From contig CM053260.1 of assembly GCA_028583405.1 (NCBI GenBank), positions 21,266,569 to 21,330,568 on the forward strand: a stretch of DNA of 64,000 bases. The letters are read 5' to 3'. A program made the position numbers and the translations under genes. The stretch is from Pogonophryne albipinna. Its lineage: Eukaryota; Chordata; Actinopteri; Perciformes; Artedidraconidae. Under the pieces are notes generated by a model. It saw only the letters and a list, made by a program, of their open reading frames with translations, did no database searches and was not told where the DNA came from. Numbering within the stretch: the first letter of the stretch is position 1; the number at the start of each line of letters is the position of its first letter. Below are positions 50,572 through 61,855 of the stretch, piece by piece.

Positions 50572-53500
50572 GTTAGCAAAAAAAATCTTCATTGTTTTGT
50601 GTAGTAATCTGACTTAAATCATGCGTTTTAAAGTTATAATTTGTGTGTTTAGATGCTTGTGAAGTGTCGTATTATAGAGTACTAGAACGAGTCGTGACAT
50701 GTTTTATTCTTGTTTAAAAAGGTCAGGCTGTAAACGACTCCGAAAAGTGTTGGTTATCGTTAGCCTCGCTATGTGGCTAACGTTAGCTGTCTGGCTAACT
50801 TTCGGCCGGTTAGCCTGCTACCCACAGCTGATTGTGTAAACACTTGTTTATGACGAGACGAATGTGAGACAAGAAGTACTAAAACTTATGTTATCAGCAG
50901 TAATGCAGTAGACAGTGTGCTAAATACAGATGTGTTTGTCTAAGATTGAGACTGGTCTGGCAGCATTTGAGTTGTAATAGCCCTTTATATCGCAATGTGT
51001 GAAAGAAAGCTTGCTAACATTAGCTTGGTACCTAGCTGCTAAAAGTTAAGCTTGTTGTCAACTAGCTAAGGTAACGGGTAGCATTGCTGTCTTTGTGATA
51101 CTCGGTCATTACAACGAACCATTTTAATTTATGAAATGGTTGGTTTTCTTCGAGTTGCCTTTAAGTTAATTGAGCCCCCAGACACAGTTTCGGCAGTCAC
51201 CGGGCAATGATCATAGATGTTAGCAAGCTAGCTACCACCTGGTGAGACAGTAGTTTTCAATGCACTCATCGCGAGCCTTTGTCCTGTCAAGGAGTTAGCG
51301 TCGAACAACACGAGCTATTAGTTAGAAAAGTATGTGCTCCTCGGCTGCTGACGTTATAAGACGACCGTGAAACATTAGAGAAGGAATGACATTTGGCTGC
51401 CACTTGTTTAACTTGCCATTCCACGCGTGATAAGAAACGTGTTTACTTTGCAGACACTTCTATAGGGGAACTGGATGCACGAGTTGATAGGCCCATATGT
51501 TATCCGTGGGTTCAGTCGGTCAGCGAGACAACACCATTAGCCCGAAGTCAGAAACAAAAATAACTTGTAGGAATTTCTTCTAGTTGCCACAGTCTGGCCA
51601 AATCATAATACCTCAAATAACATAGATTTATTTTAAGTATTTTTTGAAACCTTAATAAATGGTCTAACTTTCTGTTTTAATAGAAAGTATACAACTAAAC
51701 CTGTTTCTTCATTGTGTTAAATTAATACTAATGGTTGTCAGTATTTTAAATATTCATCTCGGTGTCATCTCATATTCTCTGTTGTTTAAATACATGAAAC
51801 AGTACATGTGTTACTATTAAACCATGTTTTATTTGCATAACCTTTTTAATGTGATTTGAATTATTATTAAAGCTCTCTAAAAGAAATGGAACAGGAATGA
51901 CTGTTTACCAGTAAAAACTGCATTAACTCAAATTAAATCGTTTGTATTTATGATTGATTCTGGTCTTTCAATGTATTTTTTGATGTCCACACTGTTTTCA
52001 TGGGTGCTATTGTAATGTTTTTATCTCTCTTTGCACTGTGTTTACAGAGGTAGGGAAGCTGTTACAAGTACAAAATGGGACACCTCCAATCAACAACTAC
52101 AACGGAGTAGATGCTGTTCATGCCTGTCACCTCCTTCAACAGCTCAAATCCTTGTATGATGAAGCACAGCTCACAGACATAGTCGTAGAAGTGGACCATG
52201 GCAATACTTTCTCATGTCACAGAAATGTCCTTGCAGCAATCAGCCCATATTTTCGGTGGGTAATGTTGAATGTTTATACATTTTTGTATTTTCAATATTT
52301 TGTAGCTGGTAAAACATTACTTGGCTCTAGAGTGGGCTTCGGTACAGCTTAATCGATAAATGTTAACATATTAAGATTAAACTTCCATGTCAAGTTGTAG
52401 CATGTTTGAATTGAAATGCTGTAGTTACGTGATGATTGAAGTATAGTTGCATCATTTGTGTTTTCTCCACCATCACCACCAGGTCCATGTTCACCAGTGG
52501 CCTTACAGAGAGCAGCCAGCGTGAGGTCAGAATCGTCGGGGTGGAATCTGAATCCATGCACCTCGTCCTGGACTATGCCTACACATCCAGGGTCACGCTC
52601 TCTGAGTGCAATGTCCAGGCCCTGTTCACTGCTGCCAGTATTTTCCAGATTCCTGCCTTGCAGGACCAGTGTGCCCAGTTCATGATCAGCAGACTTGACC
52701 CCCAGAACTGTATTGGGGTCTACATGTTTGCTGATGCTTATGGACATCAGGAGCTGAAGGAAAGCTCACAGGACTACATTCGCAAGAAGGTCAGTTTAGG
52801 AATGTTTGTCGTTAGTATTATATCCTTACCACACTTACAGGTACTCCTTATTAATTTGGTTATTTATCAATACTCTTATTCTGTTCTTTTTTCAGTACTA
52901 AAAATTGTTTTTTAAAAGAATCAATTCAGAACAGGACAATAATTTATTTTCATTTAAACTACAAGTATATTTTGAATACAAGCAACATTTGTGGCAACTG
53001 TCATTTTTACCAAACACCAAAGTCACCATATAGAAGAGAGACTGGATGTGTTGGTGTCATTTATTATCCTGACAAAGTACAGATTAAAAAACCTTTAACG
53101 ATATAGTTATACAAAATACTGCGTTAAATCATTTAGCTCTAAGGCCCATTTAAGACCTGGTGTCTGTGCCCATCCCCAGTTATTAGTAATTAAATGTTTA
53201 CTTCCCCTGTTCATGTAGTCATGCTTTCTCTTATGAGTCTGTTTGGATGCTAAACACTGAAACCTTTTTTTGTTTTTGTCGTAGTTCTTGTGTGTGTCAT
53301 GGGAGCAAGAGTTCCTCCAGATGAACAAGGAGCAGCTGGTCAGCATTTTGAACAATGATGACCTCAACGTGGAGAAAGAAGAGCACGTTTATGAGAGCAT
53401 AATTCGCTGGCTGGAGCATGATCTTTCTGGTCGTCAGGCCTCCCTCGCTGAGGTGTTTACCGAATGCATCCGTCTGCCCTTGCTGGATGAGGCCTTCCTA

Positions 53501-56500
53501 AGTCAGGTACCTGCCCCCTTCGCCTGTGCCCTATCCCTGTCTACCGACCCTGCTGAGGCCAAAACCCGCCTGACTGGCACCAATGGTTGCCCGCAGCGCC
53601 TGGGTATGACTGCTTCTGAGATGGTCATCTGCTTTGATGCCGCTCACAAACACTCAGGGAAGAAGCAGACAGTGCCTTGCCTTGACACAACCACAGGACG
53701 GGTGTTCAAGCTCTGCAAACCCCCCAATGATCTCCGGGAGGTCGGTATCTTGGTGTCTTCAGAGAACGACATCTTCATCGCTGGAGGTTACAGGCCGAGC
53801 AACAGCGAAGTGTCCATAGATCATCGGGCAGAGAGCGACTTCTGGCAGTACGAACACGCGGGCAACCGATGGCTTTCACGTGCTCCGCTGCTGAGGGCCA
53901 GGATCGGCTGCAGGCTTTTGCTCTGCTGTGGGAAGCTTTATGCACTGGGAGGCCGAGTATATGAAGGCGATGGACGAAATGCTTTAAAGTCAGTCGAGTG
54001 CTATGATGCCAGAGACAACTGTTGGACAGCAGTGAGTGCTATGCCCGCGGCCATGGAGTTTCACAGTGCTGTGGAGTACAGGGACCGCATCTATGTCCTC
54101 CAAGGTGAGTCCATGCTGCACATGTGAAACTACACTGAACAAAAATATAAATGCAACACTTTTGTTTTTGCTCCCATTTTTCATGAGATGAACTCAAAGA
54201 TCTAAAACATTTTCTATATACACAAAATAACCATTTCTCTCAAATATTGTTCACAAATCTGAACAAATCTGTGATAGTGAGCACTTCTCCTTTGCCGAGA
54301 TAATCCATCCCACCTCACAGGTGTGGCATATCAAGATGCTGATTAGACAGCATGATTATTGCACAGGGGGGGCCTTAGGCTGGCCACAATAAAAGGCCAC
54401 TCTGAAACTTGCAGTTTTATCACACAGCACAATGCCACAGATGTCGCAAGTTTTGAGGGAGCGTGCAATTGGCATGCTGACAGCAGGAATGTCCACCAGA
54501 GCTGTTGCCCGTGAATTGAATGTTCATTTCTCTACCATAAGCCGTCCCAAAGGCGTTTCAGAGAATTTGGCAGTACATCCAACCGGCCTCTCAACCGCAG
54601 ACCACGTGTAACCACACCAGCCCAGGACCTCCAAGATCGTCTGAGAGCAGCCACTCGGACAGCTGCTGCAACAATCGGTTTGCATAACCAAAGAATTTCT
54701 GCACAAACTGTCAGAAACCGTCTCAGGGAAGCTCATCTGCATGCTCGTCGTCCTCATCGGGGTCTCCACCTGACTCCGGTTCGTCGTCGTAACCGACTTG
54801 AGTGGGCAAATGCTCACATTCGATGGCGTCTGGCACGTTGGAGAGGTGTTCTCTTCACGGATGAATCCCGGTTTTCACTGTTCAGGGCAGACAGCGTGTG
54901 TGGCGTCGTGTGGGTGAGCGGTTTTCTGATGTCAATGTTGTGAATCGAGTGGCCCATGGTGGTGGTGGGGTTATGGTATGGGCAGGCGTACGTTATGGAC
55001 GACGAACACAGGTGCATTTTATTGATGGCATTGTGAATGCACAGAGATACCGTGACGAGATCCTGAGGCCCATTGTTGTGCCATTCATCCACGACCATCA
55101 CCTCATGTTGCAGCATGATAATGCACGGCCCCATGTTGCAAGGATCTGTACACAATTCCTGGAGGCTGAAAACATCCCAGTTCTTGCATGGCCAGCATAC
55201 TCACCAGACATGTCACCCATTGAGCATGTTTGGGATGCTCTGGATCGGCGTATACGACAGCGTGTTCCAGTTCCTGCCAATATCCAGCAACTTGGCACAG
55301 CCATTGAAGAGGAGTGGACCAACATTCCACAGGCCACAATCAACAACCTGATCAACTCTATGCGAAGGAGATGTGTTGCACTGCGTGAGGCAAATGGTGG
55401 TCACACCAGATACTGACTGGTTTTCGGACCCCCCCAGACCCCCCCAATAAAGCAAAACTGCACGTTTCAGAGTGGCCTTTTATTGTGGCTAGCCTAAGGC
55501 ACAACTGTGCAATAATCATGCTGTCTAATCAGCATCTTGATATGCCACACCTGTGAGGTAGGATGGATTATCTCGGCAAAGTGCTCACTATCACAGATTT
55601 TTTCAGATTTGTGAACAATATTTGAGAGAAATGGTTATTTTGTGTATAGAGAAAATGTTTTAGATCTTTGAGTTCATCTCATGAAAAATGGGAGCAAAAA
55701 CAAAAGTGTTGCATTTATATTTTTGTTCAGTGTAGATGATCTCTACTTGACGCTGAAGACAATGTGGTCATGTCATATTTCTCATTCATTTAAACGTTCA
55801 GAAAATATGTACAGTATTTAAATCTTATATGAAAAAGATTTAAGAAAAAGTATGTTGGAGAGACTGTTTGCCTCAAAATCAGAAGGTTTATTTTTATAAC
55901 TTTTTTTCTGTGTGTTGGATATATCAGTTTTAAGGATGTCTGCCTTCTCTGGAATATAATTGTAACTAGAATGCGATTTCTTTTTGAAAAAAACGTAATA
56001 GCATGTGTCTTTCCGGATATCATGACTCGGTTACTCAGGATAACCCACAGACATTTTTGAAATTAATTAAAAATTAATTAATATGGTGAGCAATTTCTTT
56101 TAAAAAGAAAATAGTCCCTACATAATGGGCTTAAACAAGGTCTGTGGACAACGTATATGCGAGAGAAGGCAGACCTGTGTATTAGTATTTCCAAAACTCA
56201 CCCCAAAACCATCAAGCTTTGATAAATAGCACTAAATGTAGAAGTTCAAATATGTATTGTTGAATGAGAAGAAGTTTCCCTTTTTATTAAAGCAATTGAA
56301 CACATCTCTAAATAACGCCTTTCCTTTGTTTTCAGGGGAGTATTTCTTCTGCTTCGATCCCCGCAAGGACTATTGGAGTCACCTCGCCCCAATGAGCGTC
56401 CCTCGGAGTCAGGGTCTGGCTACCTTGCATAAGAACTGTATCTACTACATCGCCGGCATCTGCAAGAACCACCAGCGCACCTTCACCGTGGAGGTCTACG

Positions 56501-56805
56501 ACATCGAGAAGAGCACATGGAGCCGTAAGAAAGATCTGCCCTTTGACCAAGCCACCAGCCCGTATATAAAGGCCATGCTGCTTCAGGGCAGGCTGCACCT
56601 GTTCGTCCGGGCCACACAGGTCATGGTGGAAGAGCACGTGTTTCGCACCAGCCGCAAGAACTCCCTTTACCAGTACGATGACGACGACGAGGCAGACGCA
56701 TGGACCAAAGTCTACGAGACGCCCGACCGCCTCTGGGATTTGGGCCGCCATTTTGAATGTGTGGTAGGCAAACTGTACCCACAATGTCTCCAGAAAGTGC
56801 TTTGA
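50556..56805 (+). CDS. kbtbd8: KBTBD8: kelch repeat and BTB domain-containing protein 8
   Basis: Five coding exons, 50556-50571, 52048-52255, 52483-52789, 53285-54104 and 56336-56805, join in frame to 606 residues and a TGA stop, close to the 601 of human KBTBD8, which it resembles throughout. All introns are GT-AG. A BTB domain (about residues 40-150, LTDIVVEVDHGNTFSCHRNV at 47-66) is followed by BACK (about 155-265, DDLNVEKEEHVYESIIRW) and a kelch propeller (about 320-606) with GG doublets at 344-345 and 399-400; at 490-491 the doublet is AG. An acidic DDDDE lies at 565-569. In vertebrates this family member is a CUL3 ubiquitin-ligase adaptor that modifies NOLC1 and TCOF1 and promotes neural-crest fate. 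A Tc1-like element occupies intron 4. The start was chosen because the upstream exon gives MAASGEVGKL in phase with exon 2 and follows the candidate promoter. Confidence 0.95.
50572..52047 (+). other. kbtbd8 intron 1, rich in GTTAGC/GCTAAC words
   Basis: A 1.48 kb intron. The words 'gttagc', 'gctaac', 'ctagct' and close variants cluster at 50755-50825, 51005-51090 and 51215-51320, including 'ggctaacgttagct', which contains the palindrome CTAACGTTAG. There is no exon and no mobile element inside. Confidence 0.6.
52048..52255 (+). CDS. kbtbd8: kbtbd8 coding exon 2
   Basis: The acceptor is 'tgtttacag' and the donor TTTCG|GTGGGT. It encodes residues 6-75, the first half of the BTB domain. Translation past the donor gives non-homologous sequence (WVMLNVYTF), confirming the boundary. 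Confidence 0.93.
52483..52789 (+). CDS. kbtbd8: kbtbd8 coding exon 3
   Basis: The acceptor is 'catcaccaccag' and the donor AAGAAG|GTCAGT, phase 0. It encodes residues 76-177 (SMFTSGLTES... to ...YIRKK), the rest of BTB and the start of BACK. Confidence 0.95.
53285..54104 (+). CDS. kbtbd8: kbtbd8 coding exon 4
   Basis: The acceptor is 'tttttgtcgtag' and the donor CTCCAAG|GTGAGT. It encodes residues 178-450, covering BACK, the linker with LGMTASEMVICFDAAHKHSG, and the first kelch repeats. Confidence 0.95.
54133..55732 (+). mobile_element. Tc1-like element in kbtbd8 intron 4, 1.6 kb
   Basis: The element starts CACTGAACAAAAATATAAAT and ends with its reverse complement, flanked by TA at 54131-54132 and 55733-55734, the Tc1/mariner target. 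The inverted repeats are unusually long, about 280 bp each, extending to the 'gcagtttt' / 'aaaactgc' words near 54418 and 55453. A single DD34E transposase gene lies between them on the same strand as kbtbd8. Sequence identity between the arms is high, so the insertion is fairly young. It is also the likely source family for 59461-60041. Confidence 0.95.
54432..55416 (+). pseudogene. Tc1-like DD34E transposase, two frameshifts
   Basis: Translation starts MPQMSQVLRERAIGMLTAG (helix-turn-helix, paired-like domain) and runs 38 codons to about 54545. A one-base loss then moves the reading to a second frame (QRRFREFGSTSNRP...FTDESRFSLFRAD). A further small deletion near 54889 moves it to a third frame (QRVWRRVGERF... 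to the stop at 55416). The catalytic triad is seen in pieces: D in FTDES, D in LQHDN, E in SPIEHVWD, with 34 residues between the last two, which defines the DD34E Tc1 group. The protein cannot be made from this copy, so the element is non-autonomous now. Confidence 0.93.
56336..56805 (+). CDS. kbtbd8: kbtbd8 coding exon 5 (last)
   Basis: The acceptor is 'ttgttttcag'. It encodes residues 451-606, the remaining kelch repeats, ending LYPQCLQKVL and TGA. That terminus is the same as in mammalian KBTBD8. Confidence 0.95.
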
Positions 56806-59390
56806 GGTCGCTGGATTTGTGAACCCCAATCTCTGAGGCAGAGGGAGATGTGTGGTCCTGCCTGCCTTGTGCCTGGTGTTTCCTTGGGTTTGCACCACAA
56901 GGACCATTTTTTGGTTGTCTTAAGTCTTTCAAACTTTGGTTTAACATGATCAAACTGGGGGTGCTTTTAAAGATTGCAGTATTTCTTTTTTTTCAGACGG
57001 CACCAACTACCCTACATGGATGCTTGTTTAAAAAACAATACAATGAATCATAAGTGCAATTATCATATTTTTTGCTTGTTGTTGAGCCATGTTGTTCTAT
57101 TTTTTGTTTTAGATGGATATAGGTAAGGATTTTTACAAATGATAAGCATGCAAATGAGGGTATTGGCAAGATAAAAGTGCCCTCTGGAGATGTGGATGCT
57201 ACATGTCAGCATAAAGTGAAAATCTATATATAAATAACTATATAAACTATATATTCATACGGGTAAGATGATCACCATAGCTCATTAGTAGGTTGCTGGC
57301 TCTGAGGTTTGTGTGTGTTTTTTTTCCTGTTCTGTTCTCTAGTCTTTTCAGCTTATTTTATAGACTAGTTTTAATTTGAAGTGTTCTTGTGATTTACATT
57401 ACCTTTGTGTTTTTGAAGCTTGTATGACATTTTTTTTAAAGCCCCCCCTGTTCCTTCACAACAACTGTGTCAAACAATACACTATGTGTGGCTTCCGAGC
57501 TATTTTTAAGTTTTGTTTGAGATTCCAGTTGCATGGGGGCTCATAACCTCCCTCTCTTTAAGTTGGCATCCATTCTGTGTCACATGCGAAGACAACTTAA
57601 GTGAAATGTTAGGATACTCACTCTCCACATTGGAGAAATAAGGACGGAGTCAAATTGTGGCAACACTAAGTGGAACGTTCAGACCAACTAACAGGCTTAC
57701 CTCAGAAACTTCAGACATGTTTGATTAGGAGAAAAGGGACATTTAAGGCTATAGTGTTGATGAAGCAACTGTGAAAAGCTCAGTGGAGCATTGAGCTCTG
57801 TTGAGGTTGTTTTTCAACATTGGATTATAATCATTAGAAAAGGGTTAAAAGAGCCTTCCTCTTAAATGTTAAAACAAGCATTTGAGGTCTTGTTATAGTT
57901 GATCTGGACATTGAAAATAATTGTGTGGTAGCAATAAGTCATGGAACTGTGCTTAGGCTATATTACATTATATTACCTTAGTAAAAGTGCATTAATTGTT
58001 TTGTGTGCTTGTCTGCTCGTGAAAATCACAGTAGTTCCAATGATTGTGTGGCTGTTGCAGGCTTGAGGTGATGTGTCATTTAGTGCAGATTATTTCGGAT
58101 GCCAATGTGCCTGTGGCTTGAAAAAAAAAAAAGAGGGGGGAACAGTATCAAAAACTGCTCCTTGTGATGAAGAATATCTCAACAGTCTTACTCAGTATTG
58201 CACTGAATCACCCTCCACTTCAGCGGCCCTTCACCGCAGACTCTCCGGAGCACCCTTCCGAACAAGCAGACTATGAAAAAGCGAGGGTTGCTCTTGGGTC
58301 GTGTGCTAATTCATCCAAGAGCCATGAATCCGTCTTCACACGCCATCACACCGAGGACACAAAATTGTTGGTGCTGCTTCTTTTTTTCTTGTGACAATCT
58401 TGTATAGAATAATTAATACCACCACTGAGTGGCGTTCCCTGTGAAAGTGTGACATTTTTCAGTGCTGTCAATTTCCTCATGCAGGTTCCTGTGTCATCTT
58501 TGCACTACACATTTCTCCTGTATTTTATCTTAGCGGAAAAGAACCCCTCTATCACAATTTTTTTTTGAATAACCACATAGCAATCATCTAAGAGATTTAC
58601 ATGGAAATTAAGACCGGAAGAGTCACACTCGTTAAGGACTTGAGGATATGACTTCTCCAAGAGAAGATCCACGGTTTTGACTGACTTGGAGCTCATTTTA
58701 AATTGACCTGGCTCAAACAATGCTCTCTAAACAGCCACATCCACATGTCTACAGACAGCCATTTGAGAACCAGAAACGGAGAACTCTCAGGATTTCTACT
58801 GATACACAGTACTGTATTTAAATATTTTTGTTATGTGTAATATACTGTACTATAGGTTTGCTGTACTTGCACAGTTTTTTAAAACTTCTCTTCAGTTTTA
58901 TTTTATAACTTGAAAAAAAATAGATGTGATTTTTTCTTTTTGTTGTCTTCAGTGGCTGTTTTCTTTTTCTTTCTTTATGTGTTTACCTATTTAGTTATAG
59001 TAGAGTAATCCTGCTCTGTTGAGAAAAAATGATAACCCGCACGAGTGATGCATTTTGATTTCCTCCCCTCAGTAGTACAGTAGTATTTCTTTGTAACATC
59101 TCACCGAAACTAAGCATTACAGATCGCGTAACTCCAATGTTACGTCACGTTTTCAAACACCAGTCATGTAATACAACAAGCTAAAAACTGCTTTCTGTGT
59201 TCAAAAGTTCTACATGGCTCATTTTGGTCATTACACGCATCACTTAAGGGTGCTATGCCATTGTGCTCATGCTTTTTCTTTGCTGGTTTGTATGTTTCCG
59301 GGTTCGGGGTTATAGTGGTGGTTGAGCTCAACTGTGAAATTCACATTGCACATCATTTGAAAATAAAACTATTAAAAGTGAAATGTGTTC
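56806..59390 (+). other. kbtbd8 3' UTR (probable)
   Basis: About 2.6 kb without another exon between the stop codon and a candidate polyadenylation signal. It includes AU-rich stretches near 58800-58990. Its extent is inferred. Confidence 0.5.
59362..59367 (+). terminator. Candidate polyadenylation signal AATAAA
   Basis: AATAAA in 'tttgaaaataaaactatt', followed about 25-40 bp later by T- and GT-rich sequence ('gtgttccttttttctc'). It is the clearest canonical signal after the kbtbd8 stop. Confidence 0.5.
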
Positions 59391-59460
59391 CTTTTTTCTC
59401 GCCCCTATTTTCTTCTTTTGCACCCAATTGTTTTTGTCTAACCCAAGTCACAACTAGAGA

Positions 59461-60041
59461 TGTGGCATATCAAGATGCTGATTAGACAGCATGATTATTG
59501 CACAGGTGTGCCTTAGAATGGCCACAATAAAAGGCCACTCTGAAACGTGCAGTTTTGCTTTATTGGGGGGGGTCCGAAAACCAGTCAGTATCTGGTGTGA
59601 GGGGTAGGGTTAGGGTAATGTTGTGAATCGAGTGGCCCATGGTGGTGGTGGGGTTATGGACGACGAACACAGGCCACTCGATTCACAACATTACCCTACC
59701 CCTAAACCTACCCCTCACACCAGATACTGACTGGTTTTCGGACCCCCCCTAATAAAGCAAAACTGCACGTTTCAGAGTGGCCTTTTATTGTGCCCAGCCT
59801 AAGGCACACCTGTGCAATAATCATGCTGTCTAATCAGCATCTTGATATGCCACACCTGTGAGGTGGGATGGATTATCTCGGCAAAGGAGAAGTGCTCACT
59901 ATCACAGATTTTTTCAGATTTGTGAACAATATTTGAGAGAAATGGTTATTTTGTATATAGAAAATGTTTTAGATCTTTCAGTTCATCTCATGAAAAATGG
60001 GAGCAAAAACAAAAGTGTTGCGTTTATATTTTTGTTCAGTG
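59461..60041. mobile_element. Fold-back derivative of the intron-4 Tc1 family
   Basis: The right end is intact (a 'tttgttcagtg' terminus, then TA at 60042-60043). The left part is an inverted copy of the right-end region, truncated outside 'tgtggcatatcaagatgctg'. About 59570-59652 and 59672-59740 are near-perfect reverse complements ('gaaaaccagtcagtatctgg' against 'ccagatactgactggttttc'), including fragments of the transposase gene end and interior ('gaatcgagtggcc'). A loop of about 30 bp ('catggtggtggtggggttat' onward) separates the arms. The result is a long palindrome made of two right halves. No transposase is encoded. Confidence 0.85.
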
Positions 60042-60043
60042 TA

Positions 60044-61131
60044 TATAGACAAAGATGCTGTAACAAGGTCAGACACAACAGTGTGACCTTTATGATTGAG
60101 AACATGCAGAGGAGTCAAAGCTGTTACTAATGAAACTAGTCAAAACTGCGAGGAAGTCCCCGGGCCATCAGTGTAACACGTGACGACACTTCAAATAAGG
60201 CAGGAGGAGGTTGAAACCATGGATGTATAAAGAAAGCTGTTGAAACAGAGACGCTCATTCAAAGGTAACATATTTTAAACATGTGTATTCGCATGTCAGT
60301 GTTTAGTTCTTTAAAAGTCTTAAGTTTAAAGCAGCAGTGACGTGTTATCGTTGATTTCGCTCATTGTCCACGTGTTTGAGTATTTCCTCCTGTGCGACTA
60401 CACACGATACTTTCTTTCATTGGAAACTTATATTTTTTGTTTGCCTTGACACCTTGTTGTTTTACAGTTGTACAGTTTTTGGAGGAAACGCTCGTTAGGA
60501 GGACAAAGGGGTAACGTAGCGTCTCTCGCTTACATTCTTTGTTCTATATTAACTTTGTGAATTCAGTAAAATATCTGACGTAACTTGCGATGCTATCTGC
60601 CTGTTTAACCCTATGGTTTCACCACTAGACACACACGACTGAAAACTTCAGTTTTAAACTGCTTTTAACAGACTTAAGTTACTCTTGTCAACGTTGTGAC
60701 GCTCATTATTTTGCACACCGGCACATGCTAGCTCTGTATTCGCCATTAAGTGAGAATTTACAAAACATTATAATTTAAAGGCGCAGTAAGTAAATGATCA
60801 TATGAATGACCGGCGTTTTCACATTTATGTAAACAAACGTTTCACAGTCACCTAAATGTACTTGTCATATGCCTATATTGTTAGTTAACGTGTTTAGTGT
60901 ATTGTTTGGAACTTTATACACACTGTCACATGCTTGCTGTTTATTTGCCATCAAGCCGGTCTTTTATTTTGAAATTCGACAACACCCTTGTGTTTGCAGA
61001 GTGAATAGTTAAGGCAAGGGGATCAATTCTGCATTCAAATATTCTACTTTTTTTTTTTCAAGGTACAGCCTATATTTTGTTGTTTTAATAATAAACACTT
61101 CATGTGTGTTTTCCTCTCCTTGAACAGGAAC
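60044..61131 (+). promoter_or_regulatory. Upstream region of the SLC16 gene with TATA-like box
   Basis: TATAAA at 60226-60231 is the only good TATA-like word near a plausible 5' exon, and donor-like 'aaaggtaaca' follows at about 60262. The translated exon begins after an acceptor at 61127 ('ttgaacag'), so at least one non-coding exon must lie upstream. Its exact position is inferred. Confidence 0.3.
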
Positions 61132-61348
61132 ATGTCCCCTGCTCCAGCAGATGAGTTGGGCCACAAACCCCTGGATGGAGGTTGGGGCTGGATGGTTGTT
61201 GTCGGGGCTCAAATTTCCATAGGATTTGCATACTCCACTCCCAAAGTGCTATCCATTTTCTACAAAGAGATACAGGAGAATTTAGGGGCCAGCTCCAGTG
61301 AAATAGCATGGATTTCCTCTATCATGCTAGCTGCCATGTATGCAGGCG
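61132..61348 (+). CDS. Monocarboxylate transporter, SLC16 family (MCT1/MCT2-like), first coding exon
   Basis: This exon encodes 72 residues plus one base, from MSPAPADELGHKPLDGGWGW to ISSIMLAAMYAG, with an acceptor before 61128 and the donor GCAGGCG|GTGAGT. DGGWGW at 15-20 is the MCT signature before transmembrane helix 1 (about 20-42). Lys38 in TPKVL matches in position the lysine essential for proton-linked transport in mammalian MCT1. SEIAWISSIMLAAMYAGG begins helix 2. The family moves lactate, pyruvate and ketone bodies with protons across the plasma membrane, with basigin or embigin as chaperone in MCT1/MCT2. The remaining exons are outside the window, so the paralogue cannot be settled. 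It lies on the same strand as kbtbd8, with about 2 kb between the kbtbd8 polyadenylation signal and this exon. Confidence 0.9.
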
Positions 61349-61853
61349 GTGAGTTGACTCAATCAGACTTGTTTCTTACAACACAACCATACACACACAA
61401 TGTGTTTTGGTGAGGTACAATGCAGACTACCTGTCTATCTTCATTTATGCTACAGCATTTGTAATGATCAGTGTTATTATCTAAAAATGTAAACCACATT
61501 GTTGTGTTTTCTTATACATCAGTAGGACTACAGTTCATCTTGTGGTGAGCACGGTTTAAAATATGTTTCACCTTATTACAAACTATTTAGTCTTCTTTTT
61601 TCGATTGGGATAAATGTTGATACTGCTCATCTTTCAGGAGTTTCTTTTTTATCAAAAAGTGTAAACAAAAAAGGAAAGAATCAATCTCCAAAAAGAATAC
61701 ACTACACTACACTACATATGCAAAACTTTTTTTTTAAATAATTGTGACCATGATATGAACTGACTAGGACAATTTTAAATTGATAATAGTTCTCTCTGAT
61801 GGACAAAGTGATGTAACTTTCACCTCAAACATGTCTCGATATATCTATCTATA
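61349..61853 (+). other. SLC16-family gene intron, first part
   Basis: AT-rich intronic sequence with a short (CACTA)n run at 61701-61716. There are no further exons here. Confidence 0.6.
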
Positions 61854-61855
61854 TA

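Noticed and set aside
52458..52685. 75-codon frame and a minus-strand frame over kbtbd8 exon 3
   Set aside because: These are shadow frames of the BTB-coding exon.
54680..54943. Separate small genes inside the Tc1-like element
   Set aside because: They are consecutive pieces of one transposase separated by small deletions.
56332..56907. 191-codon minus-strand frame
   Set aside because: It is antisense to kbtbd8 exon 5. The plus-strand frame has clear KBTBD8 homology and splice sites.
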